Shown: positions 1 to 8,062, counted from the first letter of the stretch. The stretch is DNA of 64,000 bases from Flavobacterium sp. CF136 (GCF_000282055.1 NZ_AKJZ01000005.1:1-64000), one strand, 5' to 3'. Numbers and translations are program-made. Notes: generated by a model from the letters alone, not told the origin.

Positions 1-180
1 CATCGAAACCTTTGTCCGGCTGAACGGAGTCGAAGCCCCTTCCAATTGACAAGCCTTCGACTCCGCTCAGGATGACACTTGGGTAATAGAGGTGTTTAGT
101 ACAATATAAAACGTCATTGGTAGCTTTTGTCGAAGGACTCAGCCTGACACCTATTTTTAATTATACCCAATAGATTATTC
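1..180. repeat. Dispersed inverted-repeat element at left edge
   Basis: This gene-free stretch carries two opposed copies of a TCGACTCCGCTCAG-type sequence: a GGAGTCGAAG arm near 27-36 and a CTTCGACTCCGCTCAG arm near 55-70. A third degenerate arm (TCGAAGGACTCAG) lies near 130-142. The same motif recurs at 23.4, 56.0 and 59.5 kb in this window, always between genes. It can fold as a hairpin and lies 3' of the minus-strand barrel gene, so it may also act in transcript ending. No coding potential was seen. Confidence 0.6.
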
Positions 181-1212
181 TTAATTCAAATCAAACCGAA
201 CACCTAACGAAACATTGTTTTCATTGACCACGTTATCTTTAAACAGCGGGTTTAAATCATATTTCAGATACAAACTTGTTTCTTTGTAACCAACATAGGC
301 GCTTAAGCCATAAATAAATTTATTGGTATTGAAATCACCTTTTGTCTTAACAGTTGTTTTAAAATCGTCATCATCGTATTTCAGGATTTGTTTGGATTTT
401 ACATTTACTCCGGCATATCCTCCTACTCCAAAACGAAAACTTTGATGAGTTTTAAAAACCGGCTTTTCATTATAATTTTTACTTCCCGAAAAATCAAATT
501 CCAAATGTACAGGGAGAACTAAATATACATTTCTAAAACGGGATTCTTTTAAGTCAACAGGATTCGTAACTAAATCTGTCTGATCTCCATTTACAACAAA
601 ACTTCGGTTATCTGTTGGTCGTATATTATTGTACATTAATGAAAGTCCATATTTTGCATGCAATAAATTATTATTTTTCAAAAGTCTGGAATTATACGTG
701 AAACCCCACTCATAAAAATGAGAGCCTATAAACTTGTAATTCGAATCCTGAAGTTCTCCATCGATCATCGTATTATTCAAACCCAAAGCAAATACGAATT
801 GAGAAGTTGTTCTCTTTTCACCATGAATAGAATCTTTATCCTTTTTTCCTCGGCTCCAATGAAAAGTAAATTTCTGTATAGAATCCTGTTCTTTAATTTT
901 TCCGTCAACTTTTTGCTGTACCAGATCATTGAGTTCATTTTGTGCCAGGGTCACTTTTTCTTCAATAATTACTGCTCTTGCTTCTGCTAATTCTTTTTTT
1001 CGTTTATCAGCTTGCTCTTTGGTAATTTTCCCTTCCGATAATTGAATGTTAACCGCTTCGACTTCTTCTTTCAAAGTCTCTTTTTCTTCTTTTGTTATTT
1101 TTTCAATTTTGTTGGCGATCTGTTTCGCTCTTGATTCAAAAGTTTCCTGTCCCAGCACTTTGCTGACAAATAAGAAGACCAGAATAACGAGATAAATAGT
1201 AAAATTTTTCAT
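181..1212 (-). CDS. Outer-membrane beta-barrel protein with N-terminal coiled coil
   Basis: The 343-residue product starts with a signal peptide (residues 1-22, ending VLGQ). It continues with a highly charged Lys/Glu-rich helical segment (about 23-115), likely a coiled coil. The rest (about 135-343) is alternating aromatic/polar beta-strand sequence ending VSLGVRFDLN, as in small Bacteroidota outer-membrane barrels. It is the third gene of an ECF sigma / anti-sigma operon, 89 bp downstream of the anti-sigma gene, so it is probably a target or sensor of that sigma factor. The periplasmic coiled coil could reach toward the anti-sigma periplasmic tail; that is inference. No catalytic motif was recognised. 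The exact function is unknown. Confidence 0.7.
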   Translation of the reverse strand: MKNFTIYLVILVFLFVSKVLGQETFESRAKQIANKIEKITKEEKETLKEEVEAVNIQLSEGKITKEQADKRKKELAEARAVIIEEKVTLAQNELNDLVQQKVDGKIKEQDSIQKFTFHWSRGKKDKDSIHGEKRTTSQFVFALGLNNTMIDGELQDSNYKFIGSHFYEWGFTYNSRLLKNNNLLHAKYGLSLMYNNIRPTDNRSFVVNGDQTDLVTNPVDLKESRFRNVYLVLPVHLEFDFSGSKNYNEKPVFKTHQSFRFGVGGYAGVNVKSKQILKYDDDDFKTTVKTKGDFNTNKFIYGLSAYVGYKETSLYLKYDLNPLFKDNVVNENNVSLGVRFDLN

Positions 1213-1301
1213 GATTGATTTTTTTTAAAATTGATTGATTGATGATTATTTGTTATTGTTCATTATATCATTCCTGACATTGATATTGATATTGTATTTG
1301 A

Positions 1302-2033
1302 TTATTCCTGCTGATTGCGGTTAGCTACCGCCACTTTTACGGTTTGGTAATTTTTATTGACTTTTGCAATTACTTTTTCCCTAAACGAAAGTTCTAATTC
1401 GCCATCAACCTGATTTAATAAGTCATTGGCATTGATTTTGATTTTGGATTTTGATTTTGACTTAGCCGAATTTTCTGCTATAACTGTTTTTTCGGCTGTG
1501 TTTAACAACTGATCTGCTGTTTCATTTTTAGGCGTTTCCGGAATAGAAATTTGATTATTAGTTGATTGTGTTTCTTGATTTTTTTTGATGATGACTGAAG
1601 ACTCCGCTATTTGATTGTTTTCATTTTTAATAGTTTTATTTGATTTTTGAATTAATTTTTTTTCTTCTTCTTTAATTGAATTTCCTGTGTTTTTAATTGG
1701 TTCTTTTTCTGAGACTGCGATTTCTTTTTCAATTGAATCCATAGCATTCAAACTTGGTTTTACAACTGATTTTTTTTCAATATTTTCTTTAACAACGACT
1801 GTATTTTTTGGTATTTCAATTGTACTTTTCTTTTGATTAAAAAAGAAGGTCCCAACCAATAAAAATCCAACAATACTTGCTGCGATATACAGCCATTTAT
1901 TTTTCTTTTTTGGTTTCTTTACTTCGGCCACACTCAACATGGCATCCAATCGGTCCCAGGCTTTATCACTTGGTTCAATTGTGCGTTGATTTAGTTTTTC
2001 ACGGAAATCCTTGTCAAAATTATTCGGTTCCAT
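1302..2033 (-). CDS. Putative membrane-bound anti-sigma factor
   Basis: The 243-residue protein begins with a short cytoplasmic segment (FDKDFREKLNQRTIEPSDKAWDRLDAML region, residues 6-33), the kind of N-terminus seen in Bacteroidota genes that follow ECF sigma factors. One transmembrane helix follows (about 47-65, after KKKNK). The long remainder is low-complexity, Lys/Asn/Glu-rich and presumably periplasmic. The start overlaps the end of the sigma gene by 14 bp, which implies translational coupling. The role inferred is to hold the sigma factor at the inner membrane until an envelope signal arrives. There is no classic zinc-binding anti-sigma motif, so the assignment rests on context, topology and the N-terminal signature. 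Confidence 0.72.
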   Translation of the reverse strand: MEPNNFDKDFREKLNQRTIEPSDKAWDRLDAMLSVAEVKKPKKKNKWLYIAASIVGFLLVGTFFFNQKKSTIEIPKNTVVVKENIEKKSVVKPSLNAMDSIEKEIAVSEKEPIKNTGNSIKEEEKKLIQKSNKTIKNENNQIAESSVIIKKNQETQSTNNQISIPETPKNETADQLLNTAEKTVIAENSAKSKSKSKIKINANDLLNQVDGELELSFREKVIAKVNKNYQTVKVAVANRNQQE

Positions 2034-2580
2034 TATCTTGTTTTTTTAAAATAGTAATTTGTGTTTGCAGCATTTTTCTGGCGTGCGATAATTGCGATTT
2101 CGATGTTCCTTCATTAATTCCTAACATCTTTGCAATTTCATTGTGTTTGTAACCTTCGATAGCGTATAAATTGAAAACCATCTTATAGCCATCCGGTAAA
2201 GCATCTATTAAAAACTGAATCTGATCTGTTGAAAACTGGCTATCGATTGCATTAAAACTCTCTTCGACATAAATCTCATCTTCAGTAAACTTTACTTTTT
2301 TCTGAACTCTTAAATACGATATACATTCGTTGACCATAATTCGGCGAATCCAGCCTTCAAAACTTCCTTTATGTTCAAATTTATTTAAGTTCGTAAACAC
2401 TTTCATAAAAGCCGTAATCATTACATCTTCTGCTAATTGAATGTCTTTTATATATTGTCGGCATACACTTAACATTTTTGAAGAAAACCGGCTATAAACC
2501 TGCTGTTGTGCTTGTCGATTATTTTCGACAGCCAACTTTATGATTTTAGTTTCTTCTTGATGTAACTGAATAATTTTCAT
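2020..2580 (-). CDS. RNA polymerase ECF-type sigma-70 factor
   Basis: The 186-residue protein has the two-domain architecture of ECF sigma factors. Region 2 spans about residues 25-95 (LAEDVMITAFMKVFTNLNKF, then GSFEGWIRRIMVNECISYLR). Region 4 spans about 120-175 and includes a helix-turn-helix (GYKHNEIAKMLGINEGTSKSQLSHARKML) for -35 recognition. It is the first gene of an operon with a membrane anti-sigma and an outer-membrane barrel. An ECF-type promoter (GCAACC, 16-bp spacer, CGTCTA) lies about 46 bp upstream on the same strand, suggesting autoregulation. The regulon is unknown, but the operon partners point to an envelope response. Confidence 0.93.
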   Translation of the reverse strand: MKIIQLHQEETKIIKLAVENNRQAQQQVYSRFSSKMLSVCRQYIKDIQLAEDVMITAFMKVFTNLNKFEHKGSFEGWIRRIMVNECISYLRVQKKVKFTEDEIYVEESFNAIDSQFSTDQIQFLIDALPDGYKMVFNLYAIEGYKHNEIAKMLGINEGTSKSQLSHARKMLQTQITILKKQDNGTE

Positions 2581-2625
2581 TAATAAGCGTTCAGGTTTTG
2601 TTTTTAAAACAGACTTCTATTAGCA

Positions 2626-2653
2626 TAGACGAGTGAAGTTGTAAAATGGTTGC
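2626..2653 (-). promoter_or_regulatory. ECF-type promoter of the sigma/anti-sigma operon
   Basis: Reading the minus strand, GCAACC (2653-2648) is followed after exactly 16 bp by CGTCTA (2631-2626). This matches the general ECF pattern of an AAC-containing -35 and a CGTC-type -10, and differs from the housekeeping TAnnTTTG promoters seen elsewhere in this window. It lies 46 bp upstream of the sigma gene start, as expected for self-activation. The match is visible in the sequence; its use is inferred. Confidence 0.6.
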
Positions 2654-2818
2654 ATGGAGGATAAAAATATTAAAAAATAAATTATTTAAATTCCAAATTC
2701 CAATCACAGAATCCTTATCTACAAAGGAATAAGAGCATTTTTATAGATTGAAAAAAATCTATTTTTTTTCTTTTAGTAACATACTTATTCCAAAGTTAAT
2801 CTAAAGTTAATCCCGGAA

Positions 2819-2849
2819 TTGCAAACTCTTTCATAATTTGGTATTTTTG
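2819..2849 (+). promoter_or_regulatory. Bacteroidota housekeeping promoter for the acetyltransferase gene
   Basis: A TTG at 2819-2821 is followed after 20 bp by TATTTTTG at 2842-2849, matching the -33 / -7 (TAnnTTTG) consensus of Bacteroidota. The coding start is 78 bp downstream. Confidence 0.55.
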
Positions 2850-2926
2850 AATAAAATGTTCATTCTGCTCTCGCAAAGAACAAGGAAGCTTAACAATAAT
2901 CCCAAAAGAAACACTTCAAAAATCCG

Positions 2927-3454
2927 ATGAAAAATATTGACATTCAAAAAGTAACTCTAAATGATATTGATCAACTACAGAAAATCGGCAGACAGACTTT
3001 TTCTGAAACTTTTTCAGGAGACAACTCTGAGGAAGACATGAAAAAATATTTAGATGAGAATTTTTCCATAGAGAAACTGACTGACGAACTTAACAATAAA
3101 AACTCTGAATTTTATTTCGCCAAGCTTGAAAATACTGTAATCGGGTATTTAAAACTGAACTTCGGTGAATCACAAACAGAATTAAAGGATAATAAAGCAC
3201 TGGAAATTGAAAGGATTTATGTCCCAAAGGAATTTCACGGACAAAGTGTAGGACAAATACTTTACGAAAAAGCAATTCAGGTTGCTAAACAAAAAAATGT
3301 CGACTATGTCTGGTTAGGTGTTTGGGAAGAAAATCTGCGAGCGCTAAGCTTTTACAAGAAAAATGGTTTTACAGAATTTGATAAACACATTTTTAAATTA
3401 GGTAATGATGAGCAGACCGATATAATGATGAAGCTGCAATTGAAAGAACAATAA
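2927..3454 (+). CDS. GNAT family N-acetyltransferase
   Basis: The 175-residue protein has the GNAT fold signature. A beta-4 strand (ALEIERIYVPKEFHGQSVGQILYEKAI, about residues 90-115) carries the acetyl-CoA pyrophosphate loop in the form GQSVGQ. A downstream strand-helix (VWLGVWEENLRALSFYKKNGFTEFDKH) is the classic GNAT motif B. Closest in look to the PaiA/RimI-like acetyltransferases that act on small amines or protein N-termini; the acceptor cannot be read from sequence. It stands alone, with its own promoter upstream, and faces the convergent polyprenyl synthase gene. No signal peptide, so cytoplasmic. Confidence 0.88.
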   Translation: MKNIDIQKVTLNDIDQLQKIGRQTFSETFSGDNSEEDMKKYLDENFSIEKLTDELNNKNSEFYFAKLENTVIGYLKLNFGESQTELKDNKALEIERIYVPKEFHGQSVGQILYEKAIQVAKQKNVDYVWLGVWEENLRALSFYKKNGFTEFDKHIFKLGNDEQTDIMMKLQLKEQ

Positions 3455-3475
3455 TTCTAAACTAAAAACCCCGTT

Positions 3476-4453
3476 TTATTTTTTCCTTTCAATAACATAA
3501 TTCACCATCAAAGTCAAAGCATCTTTATATTCAGAATCTTCGAAGTTTTGAAGTAATGAAAGCGCTTCCTGCTGAAATTCTACCATTTTGTTTTCGGCGT
3601 AAGCCAAACCATTATTATTTTTCACAAAAGCAATAACTTCTTTAACACGTTTTTTGTCTTTGTTATGATTTTTGATGGAGTTTATCAGCCATTTCTTTTC
3701 CTGTGGTGTACAAGTATTCAGAACATGAATTAATGGCAAGGTCATTTTTTGTTCTTTGATATCGATTCCGGTTGGTTTTCCGATAGCCTCTTCGCTATAA
3801 TCAAATAAATCATCTTTGATTTGAAAAGCCATTCCGATAAGCTCTCCAAATTTACGCATCGTCTCTACCTGAACCTCATCTTCGATTACCGATTTTGTAC
3901 CCAGGGCGCAACAAGCCGCAATAAGTGTAGCGGTTTTTTTTCGGATAATCTCATAATAAATATCTTCTGTAATATCGAGTCTTCGGGCTTTTTCTATCTG
4001 AAGTAATTCTCCTTCACTCATTTCACGCACGGCAACAGAAATAATTCGGAGTAAATCGAAATCACCGTTATCGATCGAAAGCAGCAGTCCTTTTGAAAGT
4101 AAATAATCCCCAACCAAAACGGCAATTTTATTTTTCCAAAGTGCATTAATGGAGAAAAATCCACGACGGCGATTACTGTCATCCACCACATCATCGTGTA
4201 CCAAAGTTGCGGTATGAATCAACTCAATAACAGAAGCGCCACGATATGTTCGTTCGTTTACAACTCCTTCAGAAACCATTTTTGCTGTCAGAAAAACAAA
4301 CATCGGGCGCATTTGTTTTCCTTTCCGGTTTACAATATAATAGGTAATACGATTTAGTAACGCAACCTTTGAGGTCATTGATTCATGGAACTTTTTTTCA
4401 AAAAGTTCCATCTCGTTAAAAATGGGCTGTTTTATTTGAGAAGTAATATTCAT
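3476..4453 (-). CDS. Polyprenyl diphosphate synthase (trans-isoprenyl synthase)
   Basis: The 325-residue enzyme carries both aspartate-rich motifs of trans-prenyl chain elongation enzymes: the first, DDVVDDSNRRR, at about residues 88-99, and the second, DDLFDYS, at about 217-223. The KGKQMRP basic segment (about 44-50) binds isopentenyl diphosphate. Length and motifs fit octaprenyl/heptaprenyl-type long-chain synthases that make the menaquinone side chain; chain length cannot be decided from motifs alone. The gene has a very short predicted leader: a TATATTTG -7 element ends 8 nt before the ATG. It is convergent with the upstream acetyltransferase gene, 21 bp apart, and no strong terminator lies between them. 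Confidence 0.92.
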   Translation of the reverse strand: MNITSQIKQPIFNEMELFEKKFHESMTSKVALLNRITYYIVNRKGKQMRPMFVFLTAKMVSEGVVNERTYRGASVIELIHTATLVHDDVVDDSNRRRGFFSINALWKNKIAVLVGDYLLSKGLLLSIDNGDFDLLRIISVAVREMSEGELLQIEKARRLDITEDIYYEIIRKKTATLIAACCALGTKSVIEDEVQVETMRKFGELIGMAFQIKDDLFDYSEEAIGKPTGIDIKEQKMTLPLIHVLNTCTPQEKKWLINSIKNHNKDKKRVKEVIAFVKNNNGLAYAENKMVEFQQEALSLLQNFEDSEYKDALTLMVNYVIERKK

Positions 4454-4461
4454 TTCGTTTT

Positions 4462-4469
4462 CAAATATA
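4462..4469 (-). promoter_or_regulatory. -7 element of the polyprenyl synthase gene
   Basis: On the minus strand TATATTTG matches TAnnTTTG and ends 8 nt before the ATG at 4453. No convincing -33 TTG was seen. If used, the 5' leader would be only a few nucleotides. Confidence 0.4.
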
Positions 4470-4606
4470 CTATTTTAAATAAAAAAACGTTGTACATTTA
4501 AGGTTAGTATATGAACATTTTATACATTAATCTAAAAAACACACCAAAAATACCTCTATTTAATATCTAATTTGAATTCTAAAGTAAAACCCTAAAATTA
4601 TTTATT

Positions 4607-5467
4607 ATGAAAACAAAATTTTTATTAATTGCAACATTCATCACTTTATCATTTTTTATCAGTTGTAATTCTGATGATAAAACAAATGACGAGACAGCCA
4701 AAACAATCTCTAATGACGAAATTATCACCAACTCTAAAATCGATGCCTCAATAGAAGATGTAACGAATATTGCAGAAGATCAATTTACCGCACAACAAAA
4801 CAGTACTAATAAACCTGGTGGAACCATAAAAAACTTTTTGCCAAGTTGTGCAGTTATTACAACCATACTGACTAATAACACCTGGACAACAACAGTTGAT
4901 TTTGGTGTTGAAGGCTGTACGCTTGAAAATGGTAATTCAGTAAAAGGAAAAATGATTATTACATTCTCTAATGATTTTACAGCACCTACACAAACAATCA
5001 GTTATACTTTTGAAGGATTTTATCACAATGGTAAAAAACTTCAGGGCAGTAAAAGTATCGTCAGAACTAGAAAATCAACAGCTTTACTTTTAGCACAACA
5101 TCCTGTTGCGACAGCGGCAATTGATATGACAATTACTTTTGATGACGGAAGTGTTTATACCAGAAAAGGTTCATTGACTAAAGAAACGATTGCAGGTTAC
5201 GATACCTGGTTTAATTGGGAAGACAATGTTTTTGTTGTAACCGGAAGCGGATCAACAACTTTCCCGAATGGCGATACTTTTTCAGCAGAAATCACTACTC
5301 CGCTTGAATTTAAGGCCTCCTGCAAAACATCAATTGCTGTAAAAGGAATTCTATCTATTACCAAAAATGGGGCTACCGCTGTTATCGACTACGGAAATGG
5401 CGATTGCAACACTCTTGTAACGGTTACTAAAAATGGCGTTACAGAAGAAATTGATTTAAAAAAATAG
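4607..5467 (+). CDS. Hypothetical lipoprotein
   Basis: The 286-residue product has a lipoprotein signal peptide ending in the lipobox SFFISC (Cys at about residue 20), followed by the Asp/Asn-rich linker typical of Bacteroidota lipoproteins (NSDDKTNDE). The remainder looks like all-beta sequence, with a repeated theme of strands ending in G-x-C (FGVEGCT near 107, YGNGDC near 268). This suggests two similar halves, each with conserved Cys. It has no recognised enzymatic motif. The gene is flanked by a bidirectional terminator shared with rlmN. Probably outer-membrane anchored; function unknown. Confidence 0.75.
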   Translation: MKTKFLLIATFITLSFFISCNSDDKTNDETAKTISNDEIITNSKIDASIEDVTNIAEDQFTAQQNSTNKPGGTIKNFLPSCAVITTILTNNTWTTTVDFGVEGCTLENGNSVKGKMIITFSNDFTAPTQTISYTFEGFYHNGKKLQGSKSIVRTRKSTALLLAQHPVATAAIDMTITFDDGSVYTRKGSLTKETIAGYDTWFNWEDNVFVVTGSGSTTFPNGDTFSAEITTPLEFKASCKTSIAVKGILSITKNGATAVIDYGNGDCNTLVTVTKNGVTEEIDLKK

Positions 5468-5483
5468 ACCCTTTTTTGCCCAA

Positions 5484-5530
5484 AAAAAAGCATTAAAAAC
5501 AAGTTCAATTCTTGCTTTTAATGCTTTTTT
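5484..5530. terminator. Bidirectional terminator between lipoprotein gene and rlmN
   Basis: AAAAGCATTAAAA and TTTTAATGCTTTT arms with a short loop and flanking A and T runs form a hairpin that could stop transcription from both convergent genes. Confidence 0.8.
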
Positions 5531-5550
5531 ATTTCGTTGAATATAAAAAA

Positions 5551-6594
5551 TTATCCTTCTTTATTGGCTAATTGTCCACAAGCGGCATCGATATCTTTTC
5601 CGCGGCTGCGGCGAACTTTTACCACTACTCCAATATTCTCCAGTGCTTTTATGTAAGCCAGAATAGATTCTTCCGAAGCTTGCTGAAACTCTCCGTCATC
5701 AATTGGGTTATATTCAATTAAATTGACTTTACACGGCACATATTTACAAAATTTAACCAAAGCATCAATAGAAGCTTTATCATCGTTGATTCCTTTCCAG
5801 ACTACATATTCGTAGGAGATTTTGTTTTTGGTTTTTCTGTACCAATATTCTAAAGCTTCACGTAAATCCGCTAATGGAAAATTTTTACTAAAAGGCATAA
5901 TTTTAGCGCGAATTTCATCAATGGCTGAATGCAAAGAAACCGCCAATTTGAATTTCACATCATCATCGGCCATTTTTTTAATCATTTTCGGAATTCCGGA
6001 TGTCGATACTATAATACGTTTTGGAGACATTCCTAAACCTTCAGGAGATGTAATCATATCGATTGCTTTAATGACGTTGTTATAATTCATTAAAGGCTCC
6101 CCCATTCCCATAAAAACAATATTCGAAAGTGGATGATTGTGATATAAACGGCTTTCTTTATCTATTGCAAGAACCTGATCGTAGATTTCGCCCGGTTCCA
6201 GGTTTCGCATTCTTTTTAATCGTGCCGTTGCACAAAAATTACAATCTAAGCTACACCCCACCTGACTGGAAACACAAGCTGTTGTCCGGGTTTCGGTTGG
6301 AATCAAAACAGATTCTACCACCAATCCATCATGAAGAAGAACTGCATTTTTCACGGTTCCGTCACTACTGCGCTGCATGGTATCAACCTTAATGTGGTTA
6401 ATCACGAAATTATTCTCCAGCATCGCTCTTGTAGGTTTCGCTACATTGGTCATGTCGTCAAAACTGTGTGCTCCTTTACTCCACAACCATTCATAGACCT
6501 GATTTCCACGAAAAGCTTTGTCATTATTTGCGACAAAAAAATCCCGCAACTGATCTTTTGATAAGGCTCGTATGTCTTTTTTCTCGATTTGCAT
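5551..6594 (-). CDS. rlmN: Dual-specificity 23S rRNA A2503 / tRNA A37 C2-methyltransferase RlmN
   Basis: The 347-residue radical-SAM enzyme methylates C2 of adenosine 2503 in 23S rRNA (and, in characterised homologues, A37 of some tRNAs). The [4Fe-4S] ligands are visible as CSLDCNFC (C-x3-C-x2-C, about residues 114-121). The two catalytic cysteines lie in TACVSSQVGC (about 105) and near the C-terminus in DIDAACGQL (about 338). The GMGEPLMNY motif binds SAM. Length is normal for the family. A TAACTTTG -7 element ends only 4 nt before the ATG, so the transcript may be leaderless. Cytoplasmic. Confidence 0.97.
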   Translation of the reverse strand: MQIEKKDIRALSKDQLRDFFVANNDKAFRGNQVYEWLWSKGAHSFDDMTNVAKPTRAMLENNFVINHIKVDTMQRSSDGTVKNAVLLHDGLVVESVLIPTETRTTACVSSQVGCSLDCNFCATARLKRMRNLEPGEIYDQVLAIDKESRLYHNHPLSNIVFMGMGEPLMNYNNVIKAIDMITSPEGLGMSPKRIIVSTSGIPKMIKKMADDDVKFKLAVSLHSAIDEIRAKIMPFSKNFPLADLREALEYWYRKTKNKISYEYVVWKGINDDKASIDALVKFCKYVPCKVNLIEYNPIDDGEFQQASEESILAYIKALENIGVVVKVRRSRGKDIDAACGQLANKEG

Positions 6595-6598
6595 GCTG

Positions 6599-6606
6599 CA
6601 AAGTTA
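6599..6606 (-). promoter_or_regulatory. -7 element of rlmN immediately before the start codon
   Basis: On the minus strand TAACTTTG is followed by CAGC and then the ATG of rlmN. This places the expected transcription start at or next to the start codon. No clear -33 TTG is present. Confidence 0.45.
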
Positions 6607-6803
6607 CTAAGTATTTATGGAAACCTTTTCATTCTGAAAAAAGTTTACTTCAATCTTTTAAATTTATAAAACTTGGCACGAGAATTGTCTTACTGTCGAT
6701 AGAAAAATAATCTTACAAAGAGCTCAATCATTTTAAAATTTGTATTTTTATTTTTTCAGCTTTATCCCTTTATATTTTATCAACTTTAAAAAATTAATTA
6801 ATC

Positions 6804-7136
6804 ATGAAAAAACAAATTTTAAGTTTAGCTGTTGTTGCTTTATTAGCATTCTCTGTTCAATCTTGCGGAGACAAAAAAGAAACCAAACCTGAAGATGAAT
6901 TAACTCTTGGAAACAAGGTAGATTCATTGACAACGGATATTGAAGAAGTAAAAGATACTGCTGTGGTAAAAGCCAAAGCAGCTACTGAAGAAGTAAAAGA
7001 AAAAACCAAAGAAACGGTACAAGAAGTAAAAGACGCAACTAAAAAAGGGGCTGAAAAAGTAGAAGCAGCTGCAAAAGCAGCCAAAGACGGAACTGTGAAA
7101 ACAGCCAAAGATGTTAATGAAGCTTTGAAAAAATAA
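6804..7136 (+). CDS. Small lipoprotein with LEA/apolipoprotein-like amphipathic helix
   Basis: The 110-residue product has a lipoprotein signal peptide with lipobox SVQSC (Cys about residue 21). The mature part is almost entirely Lys/Glu/Ala/Thr. It shows a recurring about 11-residue pattern (EEVKEKTKETV, QEVKDATKKGA, EKVEAAAKAAK, DGTVKTAKDVN), the kind seen in LEA group 3-like and YtxH-like helical proteins. Such helices are often disordered in solution and fold on membranes or on drying. No enzymatic motif. A strong terminator follows directly, so it is monocistronic. Likely anchored to the envelope; the stress role is inference. Confidence 0.75.
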   Translation: MKKQILSLAVVALLAFSVQSCGDKKETKPEDELTLGNKVDSLTTDIEEVKDTAVVKAKAATEEVKEKTKETVQEVKDATKKGAEKVEAAAKAAKDGTVKTAKDVNEALKK

Positions 7137-7159
7137 TTTCTTTCAGAATTCAAAATTGG

Positions 7160-7188
7160 AACCATTCGCTACAACGAATGGTTTTTTT
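7160..7188 (+). terminator. Terminator of the small helical lipoprotein gene
   Basis: The AACCATTCG / CGAATGGTT stem with a 6-nt loop is followed by a run of seven T. Confidence 0.85.
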
Positions 7189-7216
7189 ATGCAAAAAAGT
7201 TAGCCGATATTTTTTG

Positions 7217-7224
7217 TATTTTTG
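7217..7224 (+). promoter_or_regulatory. -7 element of the O-methyltransferase gene
   Basis: TATTTTTG matches the TAnnTTTG consensus and lies 25 nt before the ATG at 7250. Its position inside the longest open frame argues that the in-frame ATG at 7178 is not the real start. Confidence 0.5.
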
Positions 7225-7249
7225 TTCTTCAAATTTAGAAGATCATCAC

Positions 7250-7891
7250 ATGCATTTTATATCACAGGAACTAGAAGATTATATCGAACAACATTCTGAA
7301 AATGAACCGGAATTATTAGCGAAATTAAACAAGGAAACCTATCAAAAAATACTTTTGCCAAGAATGTTAAGCGGGCATTTTCAGGGTCGGGTTTTAAGTA
7401 TGTTATCAAAACTGATCCGTCCGGTAAATATTCTTGAAATCGGAACTTATACAGGTTATGCCGCTTTGTGCCTGTGTGAAGGAATGCAGGAAAACGGGGA
7501 GCTTCACACCATTGATATTAAAGAAGAATTGATAGATTTTCAGCGAAAATATTTTGATGCATCTCCTTGGGGCAAACAGATTTTTCAGCATTTAGGCGAA
7601 GCAGTAAATATTATCCCAGATCTGGATATCAAATTTGATTTGGTTTTTATTGATGCCGATAAAGAAAATTACCTGAATTATTGGGAAATGATTGTTCCAA
7701 AAATGAATAAAGGCGGCATTATTTTATCTGATAATGTTTTGTGGAGCGGAAAAATCCTGGAACCTGTACACCCGAATGATGTTAGTACAAAAGTGCTTGT
7801 AGAATATAATTTACTTTTGAAAAATGACCCGAGGGTTGAAACAGTTTTATTACCCATTCGTGATGGATTGACTGTGAGTCGGGTGCTTTAA
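7250..7891 (+). CDS. Class I SAM-dependent O-methyltransferase
   Basis: The 213-residue protein belongs to the catechol / caffeoyl-CoA O-methyltransferase-like family (Methyltransf_3). Motifs seen are the SAM-binding loop ILEIGTYTGYAALCL (about residues 62-76), the acidic IDIKEELIDF, the metal-binding FDLVFIDADKENYLNYW (about 130-146), and GGIILSDNVLWSGKI. Substrate is unknown; catechol-type hydroxyls are usual. I chose the ATG at 7250 because the longer frame starts upstream of the -7 promoter element and homologues begin near MHFISQELEDYI. A dispersed inverted repeat follows the gene. Confidence 0.88.
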   Translation: MHFISQELEDYIEQHSENEPELLAKLNKETYQKILLPRMLSGHFQGRVLSMLSKLIRPVNILEIGTYTGYAALCLCEGMQENGELHTIDIKEELIDFQRKYFDASPWGKQIFQHLGEAVNIIPDLDIKFDLVFIDADKENYLNYWEMIVPKMNKGGIILSDNVLWSGKILEPVHPNDVSTKVLVEYNLLLKNDPRVETVLLPIRDGLTVSRVL

Positions 7892-7903
7892 TATACCTAT
7901 TTT

Positions 7904-8011
7904 TGTCATTTCGAGGAACGAGAAATCACATCCAATATTCGACAACAATGCGTTCTCAGCTTGTGTGCTTCACTAGTGTGATTTCTCCTTCGTCGAAAAA
8001 CAAATATGACG
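7904..8011. repeat. Intergenic inverted repeat (TGTCATTTCGAGGAACGAG type)
   Basis: The left arm at about 7904-7930 contains TTTCGAGGAACGAGAAATCA. The right arm at about 7976-8011 contains TGATTTCTCCTTCGTCGAAA and ends ATATGACG. The arms pair imperfectly across roughly 45 bp. It sits between two plus-strand genes and resembles the REP-like hairpins seen elsewhere in this window, though with a different core. Confidence 0.6.
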
Positions 8012-8062
8012 CTTATTTTTTTTCTTCCAGTTAAAGCAGGAGGCAATTCAAAATATTAAATA

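Larger units (their letters stand above)
2581..2926. other. Divergent intergenic region with two promoter types
   Basis: This 346-bp gap between the sigma gene (minus) and an acetyltransferase gene (plus) holds the ECF-type promoter near the left end and a housekeeping-type promoter near 2819-2849. The middle is very AT-rich, with a run of T at about 2760-2772 and a near-direct repeat AAAGTTAATC at about 2792-2813. No RNA gene or ORF is supported. Confidence 0.6.

Noticed and set aside
7178..7249. Upstream ATG start for the O-methyltransferase gene
   Set aside because: It lies before the TATTTTTG promoter element and adds a stretch not typical of the family.
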